Source of the DNA: an uncultured Prevotella sp.
Lineage (GTDB): Bacteria > Bacteroidota > Bacteroidia > Bacteroidales > Bacteroidaceae
Assembly: GCA_946405145.1 (NCBI GenBank)
Contig: CAMJGE010000004.1
Location: 1 to 64,000, forward strand
Direction: 5' to 3'
DNA: 64,000 bases
Shown: positions 34,801 through 42,619 of the stretch, piece after piece
Layout of the letters: every line of letters starts with the position of its first letter
Position numbering within the stretch: position 1 is the stretch's first letter
Notes under the pieces: generated by a model
What the model was told of the DNA's origin: nothing
Database searches by the model: none
The model's input: only the letters and a program-made list of their open reading frames with translations
Position numbers and translations under genes: made by a program

Positions 34801-35118
34801 GTTCACGGCACACATATCGGCATTCATTCCCTGACGGAACATGACTGTAATCTGAGCCGAACCCGACGAAGCCGTCGAGGTCATATAATCCATTCCTTCC
34901 ACACCGTTGATACTCTCTTCAAGCGGCGTGATCACAGAATTCTTCACTGTCTCGGCATCAGCACCGGAGTACTGTGTCTGCACAACGACAGTAGGCGGCG
35001 CGATATTGGGGTACTGCTCAATAGGCAGCGACACCAATCCGATAAAACCCAGCAACACAATGACAATGGAAATCACCGTTGAGAGTACCGGGCGTTTAAT
35101 AAATGTTGTAAAAGTCAT
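31861..35118 (-). CDS. RND efflux pump, HAE1 (AcrB/MexB) type
   Basis: 1085 residues, inner membrane trimeric antiporter expelling hydrophobic drugs, bile salts or similar compounds with protons. Start MTFTTFIKRPVLSTVISIVI, proton-relay aspartates in AIAIVVDDAIVVVEA (fourth helix), RND motifs GAAARLRPILMTSLAM and LIGLLAKNAILIVQFA in the second half, and two large periplasmic loops. Twelve helices. A C-terminal acidic tail follows. Middle gene of the adaptor-pump-channel operon; substrate range cannot be told. Confidence 0.96.
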   Translation of the reverse strand: MTFTTFIKRPVLSTVISIVIVLLGFIGLVSLPIEQYPNIAPPTVVVQTQYSGADAETVKNSVITPLEESINGVEGMDYMTSTASSGSAQITVMFRQGMNADMCAVNVQNRVSQAQALLPAEVTRVGVTVTKRQSSQVIMYTLTSDGRYDDQFLTNYANINIIPALKRIQGVGDVMSPGMKTYSMRIWLKPDVMKQHGLMPSDIANLMAEQNIEAAPGTFGEQSDVAFEYSLRYTGRLKTPEEFGNIIVQSKPDGTTLKLKDVARIELGGLMYSVSMRNNNLPSVMGMVQQIAGSNANDIAKQVKAELDEQAKLFPPGMIYKINYDVTEFLYASIEEVVFTLFMTLALVFFVVYIFLQDMRSTLIPLIAVPVSLIGTFFFLNVMGFSINLLVLSALLLAIAIVVDDAIVVVEAVHAKLDQGYKSPLTASIDAMNEISGAIISITLVMAAVFVPVSFIGGTSGAFYREFGVTMAVSIIISALNALTLSPALCAIFLKPHDTEGHEKKLSRVDRFHQSFNVAFDTTIGKYKNILEKLVRKPLAIIATVLVGIVVMGIMMFTTKSGLVPDEDTGTIFCTISMPPATSVARTRQIIDEVDSILAADPAIMSREQIQGYNFIAGAGSDQATFIMKLKPFSERQKGLWWKISGLWEGDGIYRFFLNPYDATGVIAQIFIKTSHIKDAQVLAFSPPMIPGYSLNSGLSVVMQDRTGGSLSKFYDIVKNFLAELNKRPEFQTAQTSYNPNYPQYMVNVNVAKCKQSGISPATVLSTLQGYYGGLYASNFNAYGKLYRVMIQGAPETRMTEASLNSIYVRTSAGMAPVKEFCNLERVYGPSNINRFNLYTSINVTGTVASGYSTGEAIQALRDVAAETLPAGYSYDFSGLTREEAKASNTTGIIFLLCFVFIYLILSAQYESYILPLSVLLSVPFGLAGCFLFTNLFGHANDIYMQISLIMLIGLLAKNAILIVQFALERRQTGMAISWSAVLGAAARLRPILMTSLAMVIGLLPMMFASGVGKNGNQTLGAAAVGGMLIGTILQLFVVPTLFVIFQSIQEKISPMKFEDDENAEVAAELAQYAHKEPVDFELEK

Positions 35119-35123
35119 ATCGG

Positions 35124-35183
35124 TTTTACTTTTTACCTTCTTACTTTTTTACCTTCTTACTTTTTTACCTTTTCACCCTTTTA
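35124..35183 (-). repeat. GTAAAAAR-type array between adaptor and pump genes
   Basis: The 62-bp spacer is almost wholly built of degenerate 8-nt units on the minus strand (GTAAAAAA, GTAAGAAG, GTGAAAAG), beginning at the TAA of the adaptor (35181-35183) and ending about 6 nt before the pump ATG (35118). Confidence 0.75.
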
Positions 35184-36359
35184 CTTCTTCATCGCTCCCA
35201 CAATGTCGCCAGCACTCATAGCCTTAGCCTGATCGGAGATCTTCTGCTGATACTTTTCCGGCGTAATGGGAACAATCTCCATACCGTCATGAAGCTTGGT
35301 GATACCATTGGTAACAAACTTATCGCCTTTCTTCAGACCCTCGGTCACAATAAAGGTATTACCATCATTCTGGGGATCCACCTTTATCTCAGTGTATTTC
35401 ACCTTGTTGTCTTTGTCAAGGATAAAGACAAACTTCTTATCTTGCAACTCAGATACACTGCTCTGCGGAATAATGATAACATCGTTGTTGCTGCGAGGAA
35501 TAACAATCGTGCCAGAACCGCCGCTCTTCAGCACCTTCTCTGCATTGGGGAACACGGCGATGATCTGTACAGAACCTGTCGTAGCGTCAATCACACCACT
35601 CATCTTGGTGACACGACCTTCCTGACCATATTCTGTACCATCAGCCAGTCTCAGCTTCACAGCAGGCATCGCCTCGATGGCACCTGCCAGGCCACCAGCG
35701 TTCTTACCCATAGCGAGCACATCCTTCTCTGTCATAGAGAAATAAACTTCCATGGAACTGATGTTTGACACTGTGGTCAACGTATTACTTGCACTTACAA
35801 GTGTACCTACCTTCAAGGGCAGAGAACCAACGACACCGGCAGCCGGACTCTTCACGTAGCAGAAGCTCAGCATCTCCTTGGCGGAAGCAAGACTCGCCTG
35901 AGCTGCAGCCAGATTTGCGACAGCACTCTCATAGCTGTTCTTTGACGACTTCAGCTCGTAATCACCGATGACACCACTCTCAAACAGTTTCTGAGAGTTA
36001 TCGTATGTCAACTTTGCCGTGTTTAATGCAGCTGTAGATGTATTCACCTGAGCCTGCGCCTGGCGCACCTGAGCCTGATAGGTCACGTTATCCAACACGA
36101 AGATGACCTCTCCGGCACTCACCGTCTGACCTTCCCTCACATTAATCTGGGTAATAAATCCTTGCACCTTCGGATGAATTTCCACATCCTGTACACCCTT
36201 GATAATGGCAGGATAAGTGGATTGCATCGTGGTGCTTGATGTACCCACTGTCACTACAGGAAACTCATTGTCGCCAAAAGAAGGGCGACCGCCGCCACCT
36301 CCGCACGATGCCAACAGCATCGAGGCAGCAGCAAACATCAAAACTTTCTTCATTTTCAT
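35181..36359 (-). CDS. RND efflux periplasmic adaptor (AcrA/MexA family lipoprotein)
   Basis: 392 residues; lipobox LLASC at about 16-20 followed by five glycines. Order of parts: beta-barrel and lipoyl domain split by a helical hairpin (about 100-165, rich in Ala and Gln), lipoyl half with VREGQTVSAGEVIF, then beta-barrel and membrane-proximal domains. Links the pump to the outer membrane channel. Start could be Met1 (36359) or Met3 (36353). -7 element at 36394-36402. No regulator gene adjoins the operon. Confidence 0.95.
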   Translation of the reverse strand: MKMKKVLMFAAASMLLASCGGGGGRPSFGDNEFPVVTVGTSSTTMQSTYPAIIKGVQDVEIHPKVQGFITQINVREGQTVSAGEVIFVLDNVTYQAQVRQAQAQVNTSTAALNTAKLTYDNSQKLFESGVIGDYELKSSKNSYESAVANLAAAQASLASAKEMLSFCYVKSPAAGVVGSLPLKVGTLVSASNTLTTVSNISSMEVYFSMTEKDVLAMGKNAGGLAGAIEAMPAVKLRLADGTEYGQEGRVTKMSGVIDATTGSVQIIAVFPNAEKVLKSGGSGTIVIPRSNNDVIIIPQSSVSELQDKKFVFILDKDNKVKYTEIKVDPQNDGNTFIVTEGLKKGDKFVTNGITKLHDGMEIVPITPEKYQQKISDQAKAMSAGDIVGAMKK

Positions 36360-36393
36360 ACCTATTTTATTGCATATTTGAAATTTCCAAGGT

Positions 36394-36402
36394 GCAAAGG
36401 TA
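36394..36402 (-). promoter_or_regulatory. -7 element of the RND efflux operon
   Basis: Minus-strand TACCTTTG (complement of 36395-36402), about 35 nt before the adaptor ATG. No TTTG at ideal -33 spacing. Confidence 0.55.
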
Positions 36403-36524
36403 CGAAAAATATATCTTCAGATATATAGAATTTAACAAAGTTTATTGGCTATTAGACTTTTATAGAAAACTTATTCCAAAATCAGACGTCGCCATGGTCG
36501 TTTTCAAACATGCAAAATCAAACA

Positions 36525-37967
36525 TCATGCCGAAACAAGTCCCATCTCACGTGCTTTTTCCAAGAGCAACTGCATCAAGGGCTCACGTTCGTTTTCCACC
36601 TTGTTGTCAAGGACGGCATCTTTGAGATACTGCTTCAAAACACCCACCTCACGACTCGGTTTCAAATGGAACATCTCCATAATCTCATTACCATCGATAA
36701 CTGGCTGCAGCAAACGGACATAGTCCTTGGCTTTCAAGTCGGCAAGTTTCTCACGTACCATACGGAAGTTCTCAAGGAAGAGTTTTTTACGGACTTCATT
36801 TTTCGATGTGATATCTGCCTCACAGAGGGTCATCAGATCATCAATGTCCTCGCCTGCATCATTCATCAACCGGCGTACGGCAGAATCCGTCACTTCATCA
36901 TCAGCAATAGCAATTGGACGCATATGAAGATCAACCAGTTTCTGCACATATTTCATCTTCATGTCCATGGGAAGCATCAGTCGCCGGAATATCTGTGGCA
37001 CCATCTTGGCACCAATGAGATTATGGTTATGAAAGGTCCAACCAATAGCAGGATCCCAACGTTTCGACCTGGTCTTTCCGATATCATGCATCAAAGCAGC
37101 CCAGCGTAGCCACAGATAATCCGACTTTTCCGCCACATTTTCCAGAACTTCAAGCGTGTGATAGAAATTATTCTTATGAGCACGCCCGTTTTTCTGCTCT
37201 ACGATATCCAAAGCCGCGAGTTCAGGCAATATGAGCTGGAGGAGTCCTGTGCGTTGCAGGTACTCAAAACCGATACTGGGATGGGGAGACAGGATGATCT
37301 TGTTGAGTTCATCCTTGATACGCTCGCCACTGACGATACGTATTCTATCTGCCATGCGCTCCAGTGCCACATAGGTATCTTCCTCAATCTGGAAATTTAA
37401 CTGCGTGGCAAATCTCACACAGCGCATCATACGCAACGGGTCATCAGAAAATGTGACATCTGGTTCCAGAGGTGTCGCGATAATGCCATCCTCCAAGTCG
37501 GCTAATCCATTAAAGGGATCCACCAGCTCTCCAAAACGATGACGGTTCAGGCAGATCGCCATCGCATTAATGGTAAAATCACGACGGTTCTGGTCATCTT
37601 CTAATGTTCCGTCTTCTACGACAGGCTTTCGGGAGTCATGGCTATAGCTCTCCTTACGTGCACCAACGAACTCCACCTCATACTCCCTACCCTTCTGGCG
37701 GAACTTCACCTGGGCAGTACCGAAATTTTTAAACACTGACAGATGCGCTTTCTTGCCTACTATGCGTTTCAGCTCTTCAGCCACGGCGATACCACTGCCA
37801 ACAACCACAACATCAATATCGTTAGAGGGACGTTCCAGGAAGATATCCCTCACATACCCGCCAACCACATAGCACTCCAGACCCAGTTGGTCTGCAGCTG
37901 CACTGATTTGGTGGAAGATTTCCTGATCTAGCAATTCTGCCAGTTCTTCATCGGAATATAATTTCAT
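36525..37967 (-). CDS. cca: CCA tRNA nucleotidyltransferase with HD domain
   Basis: 480 residues. Class II nucleotidyltransferase head: VVGGYVRDIFLERPSNDIDV at about 33-52 with the catalytic Asp-x-Asp, RRDFTINAMA, then the RNA-binding helices with FSDDPLRMMRCVRFA, and an HD phosphohydrolase domain (WAALMHDIGKTRSKRW at about 285-300). Adds or repairs the 3' CCA of tRNAs, required because genes such as tRNA-Ser at 18271 do not encode CCA. 15 nt after the histidine kinase gene, no promoter between. Confidence 0.95.
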   Translation of the reverse strand: MKLYSDEELAELLDQEIFHQISAAADQLGLECYVVGGYVRDIFLERPSNDIDVVVVGSGIAVAEELKRIVGKKAHLSVFKNFGTAQVKFRQKGREYEVEFVGARKESYSHDSRKPVVEDGTLEDDQNRRDFTINAMAICLNRHRFGELVDPFNGLADLEDGIIATPLEPDVTFSDDPLRMMRCVRFATQLNFQIEEDTYVALERMADRIRIVSGERIKDELNKIILSPHPSIGFEYLQRTGLLQLILPELAALDIVEQKNGRAHKNNFYHTLEVLENVAEKSDYLWLRWAALMHDIGKTRSKRWDPAIGWTFHNHNLIGAKMVPQIFRRLMLPMDMKMKYVQKLVDLHMRPIAIADDEVTDSAVRRLMNDAGEDIDDLMTLCEADITSKNEVRKKLFLENFRMVREKLADLKAKDYVRLLQPVIDGNEIMEMFHLKPSREVGVLKQYLKDAVLDNKVENEREPLMQLLLEKAREMGLVSA

Positions 37968-37982
37968 GCAATATGTTTCAAA

Positions 37983-39890
37983 TCAATCGTTTCTACTATT
38001 ATTTGGCAACTCGAGGATAAAACGGCAACCTTCTTGATAACTTGTATCAAGAATCAAATCGCCTCCGAGATTCTGACTATGCCGTTTACTCAATGGCAGA
38101 CCAAGTCCCAATCCCTCAGAGAGTTCATTAACCTTGGTAAATGGCACGAACATCTGGTCACGATATGCTTCTGACATACCAGGACCTTGATCCTCTACTA
38201 TAAAGCGAACAGAGTTATCCGTCTCATGTACACTGAACACCACATAAGCGCCATCAGAATACTTGGCTGAGTTATAAAGAAGCTCACGCAGGGTACGCAT
38301 CAGATAGAGGCCGTTTGTCTGAATTGAATACGAATCAGGCAAATCGCTCTTAAACTTAACGTTAATCTCCGGGAAATACTCCCTTGTGAAATGAATACAC
38401 TCACGAGCCACCTCATTACAGAACACTTGATCGTCCTTATGCATACTAAGCTCAGTGGAGAGGCCTGCATCAGAACTGTCGTAGAGCATCAGCAACATAC
38501 GAGAGAGTGTCTTCGCGTTGTGATCCATCATATCAACAATCTTTTTCACTTCATCATGTGGAATTTCTTCCAGACTAGTACGCAACACCTGCGCAAAGCC
38601 CATAACGATATTCAGCGGTGTACGGATCTGATGGGTCACATTCTGAATAAAAAGTATTTTCTGGCGGTCAGCATCCTCTGCCAGCTTTGTGGCCTCAACA
38701 ATCTCTTCATTACTACGTTTAGTCTCCTCTGTCGCATTCTTAATCTCACTGACATGTCGGGTCAGCGACTCCTGCATGGTCGCGAAACTATTCTGAAGTC
38801 TGCCTACTGCATCTTGACGCTTTGTATGAGGTATCTGGTTCTCATATCGCCCATTAGCAATATCCTTCGATTGAACCAAAAGTTGATTCAGAGGTCTGAT
38901 TGCATGGGCTACAATCACCCAGCTAACCAAAAGGATGACGATCAATCCAACAACTATCAGTGGAACCATGATATAAGCAAGCCTGTAATAGGTCTGAAGG
39001 ATTTCCCTGTCAGGAATAATCAACGCCAAACACCATTTTGTTTCCGGAACAGGTTGATAACAAACCAGACAAGACGTACCATCAATAGTAACACGCATAT
39101 TACCCTTGGCACCGATTGCCATCTCATGCCCCAAAGCGATCAGATCTGCATGCTTCTTAGCATCAAGATCTTCATATATGGTCTTATTGAGTTCCTTGAT
39201 TGAATCCGGATGGATAATATACCGTCCCTCTGTATTGATCATGACAAAATAGGTATTCGGATAAGGCTGTTCCTCGGCAATTGTCTCCTTCATTCGATCC
39301 AACGACAGATCGGTAGAGATAACGCCTACGAATCGCCCATCGTCCATGTAAAGGGGTTTGCAATAAGAGGCAATAATATGATGGGTATAGACGGAATTGC
39401 TATTGAAGTCATTAAAGGGGTCTGTCCAGCAGGAACGTTCCAAGCTCTTAGGCTGTTTATACCACACCTGGTCATAATAGTCGTAAGCACCTTCCCTGAC
39501 AGTTATAATGGAGTCGCCTTCCCTGATAGAGTAAGCAGAAAATGGTCCCAACTCAGGGAACACATCCGGCTCAACGGTAATGGAGCAACCGTTGACATGG
39601 CCATTCAGCAATACCACACGATGAGAGAAAGCCAGCAAAGAGTCTGGCTGAAGAAATGCCTGTGTCATCCAGCCATTTGAATTGGTAGCCGTCTCCACGA
39701 TATTCATGGACCTTCTAACACGTAAAACCGTATGATCCAACACGCTGGCAACATGTTCTGTCGCTTCCTTGAGGAGCATATAGCGAGACTGTACAAACAT
39801 AACACCTAAAGCGGCGACAAACACGAGTACAGATAGGAACAACACACTGACACTCAGTTTCAACGAGAAAGAATGACGTAATCTACCCAT
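37983..39890 (-). CDS. Cache-HAMP sensor histidine kinase
   Basis: 635 residues from the ATG at 39888-39890. Two membrane helices (about 13-33 and 310-330) enclose a dCache extracellular sensor; then HAMP (about 332-385), a coiled coil, a HisKA domain with the phospho-acceptor in NVTHQIRTPLN, and an HATPase domain with N box RELLYNSAKYS and G boxes DQGPGMSEA and GLGLGLPLSK. Membrane kinase that senses a small ligand. The residue after His is Gln rather than the usual Glu/Asp. No receiver domain, and no response regulator gene is nearby. Overlaps the preceding pseudokinase gene by 8 nt. Confidence 0.9.
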   Translation of the reverse strand: MGRLRHSFSLKLSVSVLFLSVLVFVAALGVMFVQSRYMLLKEATEHVASVLDHTVLRVRRSMNIVETATNSNGWMTQAFLQPDSLLAFSHRVVLLNGHVNGCSITVEPDVFPELGPFSAYSIREGDSIITVREGAYDYYDQVWYKQPKSLERSCWTDPFNDFNSNSVYTHHIIASYCKPLYMDDGRFVGVISTDLSLDRMKETIAEEQPYPNTYFVMINTEGRYIIHPDSIKELNKTIYEDLDAKKHADLIALGHEMAIGAKGNMRVTIDGTSCLVCYQPVPETKWCLALIIPDREILQTYYRLAYIMVPLIVVGLIVILLVSWVIVAHAIRPLNQLLVQSKDIANGRYENQIPHTKRQDAVGRLQNSFATMQESLTRHVSEIKNATEETKRSNEEIVEATKLAEDADRQKILFIQNVTHQIRTPLNIVMGFAQVLRTSLEEIPHDEVKKIVDMMDHNAKTLSRMLLMLYDSSDAGLSTELSMHKDDQVFCNEVARECIHFTREYFPEINVKFKSDLPDSYSIQTNGLYLMRTLRELLYNSAKYSDGAYVVFSVHETDNSVRFIVEDQGPGMSEAYRDQMFVPFTKVNELSEGLGLGLPLSKRHSQNLGGDLILDTSYQEGCRFILELPNNSRND

Positions 39891-41379
39891 CTTGTCCCTC
39901 CTTTCCCGTTGCATCCTTCGACAATTCCAGCAGATAGTTAAGCAGTTCTGTAATGACCTCACCCTGTTTCTGGATGTCATCTGCCATATGATCTACATCA
40001 TTGGAATGTAACGTCTGCAAGTGCAACAATTTATTGACCCTGTCAGAAATAATCTGAACAGGTGTAAGCATCTGATTGGTCATATTATGAAGGAAAGACG
40101 TCCTTAGGCGGTCAGCAGCTTGTGCCTGATGATAGGCCACCTGCAAACGCTCGCCTTGTCCCTGCAGTTCTTTATCCAACTTTTCCAGTTCATTCACATG
40201 CTTTGCCAAAGCCTGCTGCATCTGCTGGAAGTTATTCTGCAGCTGTCCGATCTCGTCATGCTGATGACTGTCTGGAATCGGTTCATCGTAATGACCATTC
40301 GCGATGCGATGCGCCGACTTTGTCAAGAACAGCAATGGCAACAATCTACGATGAATAAAGAACTGGCACAATAGTGCTAATAGGAGAATACCGAATACGG
40401 CTATCAACATGACGTATATCAGCAGACGGTCATAATCGCCAAAAATATCATCCTCAGGATAGACAATACCCACACTCCATCCCAGATTCTCCAAATAACG
40501 ACCTTGAACCATATTACGCTTAAAAGGCTTATAGAACACATAGTAGCCTTTCCCGTACATCTTTATTCGCTTATAGCCGTTTTCTCCAGCCATCATGGCA
40601 TCAACCGTCTCTTTCACCGAAGGATCAGCCCCATGCTCCAACTGTGTAGAAATGGTTTCATCCTGAAGTTTGGAGCCATCTGGACGAACTAGGTAGGAGC
40701 CATCAGAACCCAGTAATACACTATACGAATGTTCTGACGGTTTCGCAGACTGAACGATCCGGGAAAGCATATTGATAGTGACATCAACACCCATGACACC
40801 TACACGCTGACCTTTGGAATCGCTAATAGGCAGACAAAAGGTTATGATTGTCTCGCTATTCGCATCAAGATCCTCCAAAGGGTTGGTCCAAAGGGGAGTT
40901 CCTTTCTTCATGGGCTCCATATACCACAACTGCTGATTATATGGCGTGCTTCCAAAAGACTCTGCCCGAATGATCTCTGAGCCCGTTTCTGTACGGTGAT
41001 AATAGGGCATGAACAATTCACCGCGCTCTTTATAATAATAAGGTTCAAACGCGATGGCACAACCAGCGATATACGGGTTCGACTCCACGAGTCTGCGACT
41101 ATACACATACATCATTTCAGGATTATCGAGATGGCGACACATATTAAAATATACATTGCCGGCCGATTGCTCCACACTTAGCAGCACATTATCAATATGT
41201 TCAACCGTATTCTCCAATGTCTGTTCTGCCTTCAACATGGCTTCTTGCCTCACCGTCTTCCGCGAATAATAAAGCATCGTAAAAAGAGCTGCTGCAAGTA
41301 ACACCGCAACAAGCAGAACGACCTTCAAACTAATCTTGACGGACAGTTTACTGGTGAACAATTTAGACAGTCTTGACAT
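39883..41379 (-). CDS. Cache-HAMP receptor with degenerate, truncated kinase part
   Basis: 498 residues. Same layout as the following gene up to the dimerisation helices: helix at about 18-40, dCache sensor about 45-320, second helix about 322-345, HAMP (PIPDSHQHDEIGQLQNN), coiled coil. The H box reads HNMTNQMLTPVQ: Asn stands where the phosphorylated His should be. The protein ends about 45 residues later, so no ATPase domain exists. There is no frameshift or stop-codon scar, and it overlaps the active kinase gene, so it looks maintained. Probably a partner receptor. A -7 element lies at 41422-41430. Confidence 0.85.
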   Translation of the reverse strand: MSRLSKLFTSKLSVKISLKVVLLVAVLLAAALFTMLYYSRKTVRQEAMLKAEQTLENTVEHIDNVLLSVEQSAGNVYFNMCRHLDNPEMMYVYSRRLVESNPYIAGCAIAFEPYYYKERGELFMPYYHRTETGSEIIRAESFGSTPYNQQLWYMEPMKKGTPLWTNPLEDLDANSETIITFCLPISDSKGQRVGVMGVDVTINMLSRIVQSAKPSEHSYSVLLGSDGSYLVRPDGSKLQDETISTQLEHGADPSVKETVDAMMAGENGYKRIKMYGKGYYVFYKPFKRNMVQGRYLENLGWSVGIVYPEDDIFGDYDRLLIYVMLIAVFGILLLALLCQFFIHRRLLPLLFLTKSAHRIANGHYDEPIPDSHQHDEIGQLQNNFQQMQQALAKHVNELEKLDKELQGQGERLQVAYHQAQAADRLRTSFLHNMTNQMLTPVQIISDRVNKLLHLQTLHSNDVDHMADDIQKQGEVITELLNYLLELSKDATGKEGQDG

Positions 41380-41421
41380 ATATGAATAGCGTAGCTATAT
41401 CCTTAATCTTATAATTTTTCT

Positions 41422-41482
41422 GCAAAGATACATTAAAATATTGAAATATCAATGATAATACTTAGTTTTTTTCGTATCTTTG
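41422..41482. promoter_or_regulatory. Divergent promoter pair between kinase operon and SDR gene
   Basis: Minus-strand -7 TATCTTTG (complement of 41423-41430) faces the kinase operon, about 43 nt before its ATG. Plus-strand -7 TATCTTTG (41475-41482) faces the SDR gene, 38 nt before its ATG. Neither has a clear TTTG at -33 in this very AT-rich gap. Confidence 0.6.
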
Positions 41483-41520
41483 CACGCAAGAGCAACAAAC
41501 TAAGAACAAAAGGCTAGATT

Positions 41521-42543
41521 ATGAAGATTCTATTAATCGGTGGAACAGGCACCATCAGCAGTGCCATCACCAGGCAATTGGCAGAAAGTGGTCATGATTT
41601 GTGGCTACTGAACCGTGGTAATCGAAAAGCAGAAGTACCTGCAAGTGTCACACAAGTCATCTGCGACATCAATGATGAGACAACCGTACTCCAGAAGATT
41701 GGCGACACCAAGTTTGACGCTGTCTGTGAGTTCATTGGTTTCCTGCCCTCACAGGTAGAACGCGACATCCGCCTTTTCCGGGGGCGCACCAACCAATATA
41801 TCTACATCAGCTCCGCTTCTGCCTACAACAAACCGGCAGCTAACCATATTATCACAGAAGGCACGACGCTGGCCAACCCCTATTGGCAGTACTCTCGCGA
41901 CAAGATTGCCTGCGAGGAGTTGCTGATGCACGAATACCGTGAGAACGGCTTCCCTGTAACGATTGTCCGCCCAAGTCATACTTATTGTGAAAGAGGTGTA
42001 CCCTTAAGCGTTCACGGTCCGAAAGGCAGTTGGCAGGTGCTGAAGCGTATGATGGAAGGTAAGCCGGTGATTGTGCAGGGGGATGGTACTTCTTTATGGA
42101 CCCTGACGTGGAATGAGGATTTCGCAAAAGGCTTTATTGGTCTGATAGGTAATCCCAAAGCACTTGGTGAAGCATTCCAGATTATGAGCGATGAGCAGCT
42201 GACATGGAATCAGATCTACGCCACAACAGCCAAGGTGCTTGATGTGGAATTTCGTCCCTATTATGTCGCATCGTCATTCCTCGCAGATGTCTGCCCTAAG
42301 GAATACGATCTCTTGGGGAATCTGATTGGCGACAAAGCCTTGAGTGTTGTCTTCGACTGCACGAAATTAAAGCGTGCCGTTCCTGGTTACCAGGCCACAA
42401 CACGTTTTGACGAGGGTGTACGCCGCTGTATCGCTCACCTGCTCAGCCATCCGGAGCTACAAGTTGAGGATCCTGATTTCGATGCCTGGTGCGAACGGGT
42501 GATCAAGGCCCAGGAACAGGCAAAATCAAGTTTAAAAGGTTAA
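41521..42543 (+). CDS. NAD(P)-dependent extended SDR (epimerase/dehydratase-like)
   Basis: 340 residues. Rossmann start MKILLIGGTGTISSAITRQL with the glycine-rich nucleotide motif, and the active-site pair in YSRDK (Tyr-x-x-x-Lys) near residue 124 after ISSASAY. The downstream half binds substrate. This branch of atypical SDRs is close to nucleoside-diphosphate-sugar epimerases and NmrA-like reductases; substrate not assignable. Single gene ending in a strong terminator. Confidence 0.85.
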   Translation: MKILLIGGTGTISSAITRQLAESGHDLWLLNRGNRKAEVPASVTQVICDINDETTVLQKIGDTKFDAVCEFIGFLPSQVERDIRLFRGRTNQYIYISSASAYNKPAANHIITEGTTLANPYWQYSRDKIACEELLMHEYRENGFPVTIVRPSHTYCERGVPLSVHGPKGSWQVLKRMMEGKPVIVQGDGTSLWTLTWNEDFAKGFIGLIGNPKALGEAFQIMSDEQLTWNQIYATTAKVLDVEFRPYYVASSFLADVCPKEYDLLGNLIGDKALSVVFDCTKLKRAVPGYQATTRFDEGVRRCIAHLLSHPELQVEDPDFDAWCERVIKAQEQAKSSLKG

Positions 42544-42551
42544 GAAAAAGC

Positions 42552-42602
42552 AGCCAGTCTTTAAAAAATCCCCTTAAAGACTGGCTTTCTTATTTTTTTT
42601 TT
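42552..42602 (+). terminator. Strong intrinsic terminator merging into the next promoter
   Basis: Perfect 13-bp stem (AGCCAGTCTTTAA at 42552-42564 with its complement at 42574-42586), 9-base loop, followed by a long T-run to 42602. The T-run abuts the -7 element (42604-42611) of the next gene. Confidence 0.9.
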
Positions 42603-42603
42603 G

Positions 42604-42611
42604 TACCTTTG
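42604..42611 (+). promoter_or_regulatory. -7 element of the histidine phosphatase gene, leaderless geometry
   Basis: TACCTTTG, 8 nt before the ATG at 42620; transcription should start almost at the start codon. The -33 region is taken up by the T-run of the preceding terminator and shows no TTTG. Confidence 0.6.
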
Positions 42612-42619
42612 CAGGCAGT

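Noticed and set aside
33877..35082. A 401-codon plus-strand frame rich in His, Arg and Gln
   Set aside because: It is the complement of the RND pump gene, whose family is certain; the composition is that of an antisense shadow, with no domain or promoter.
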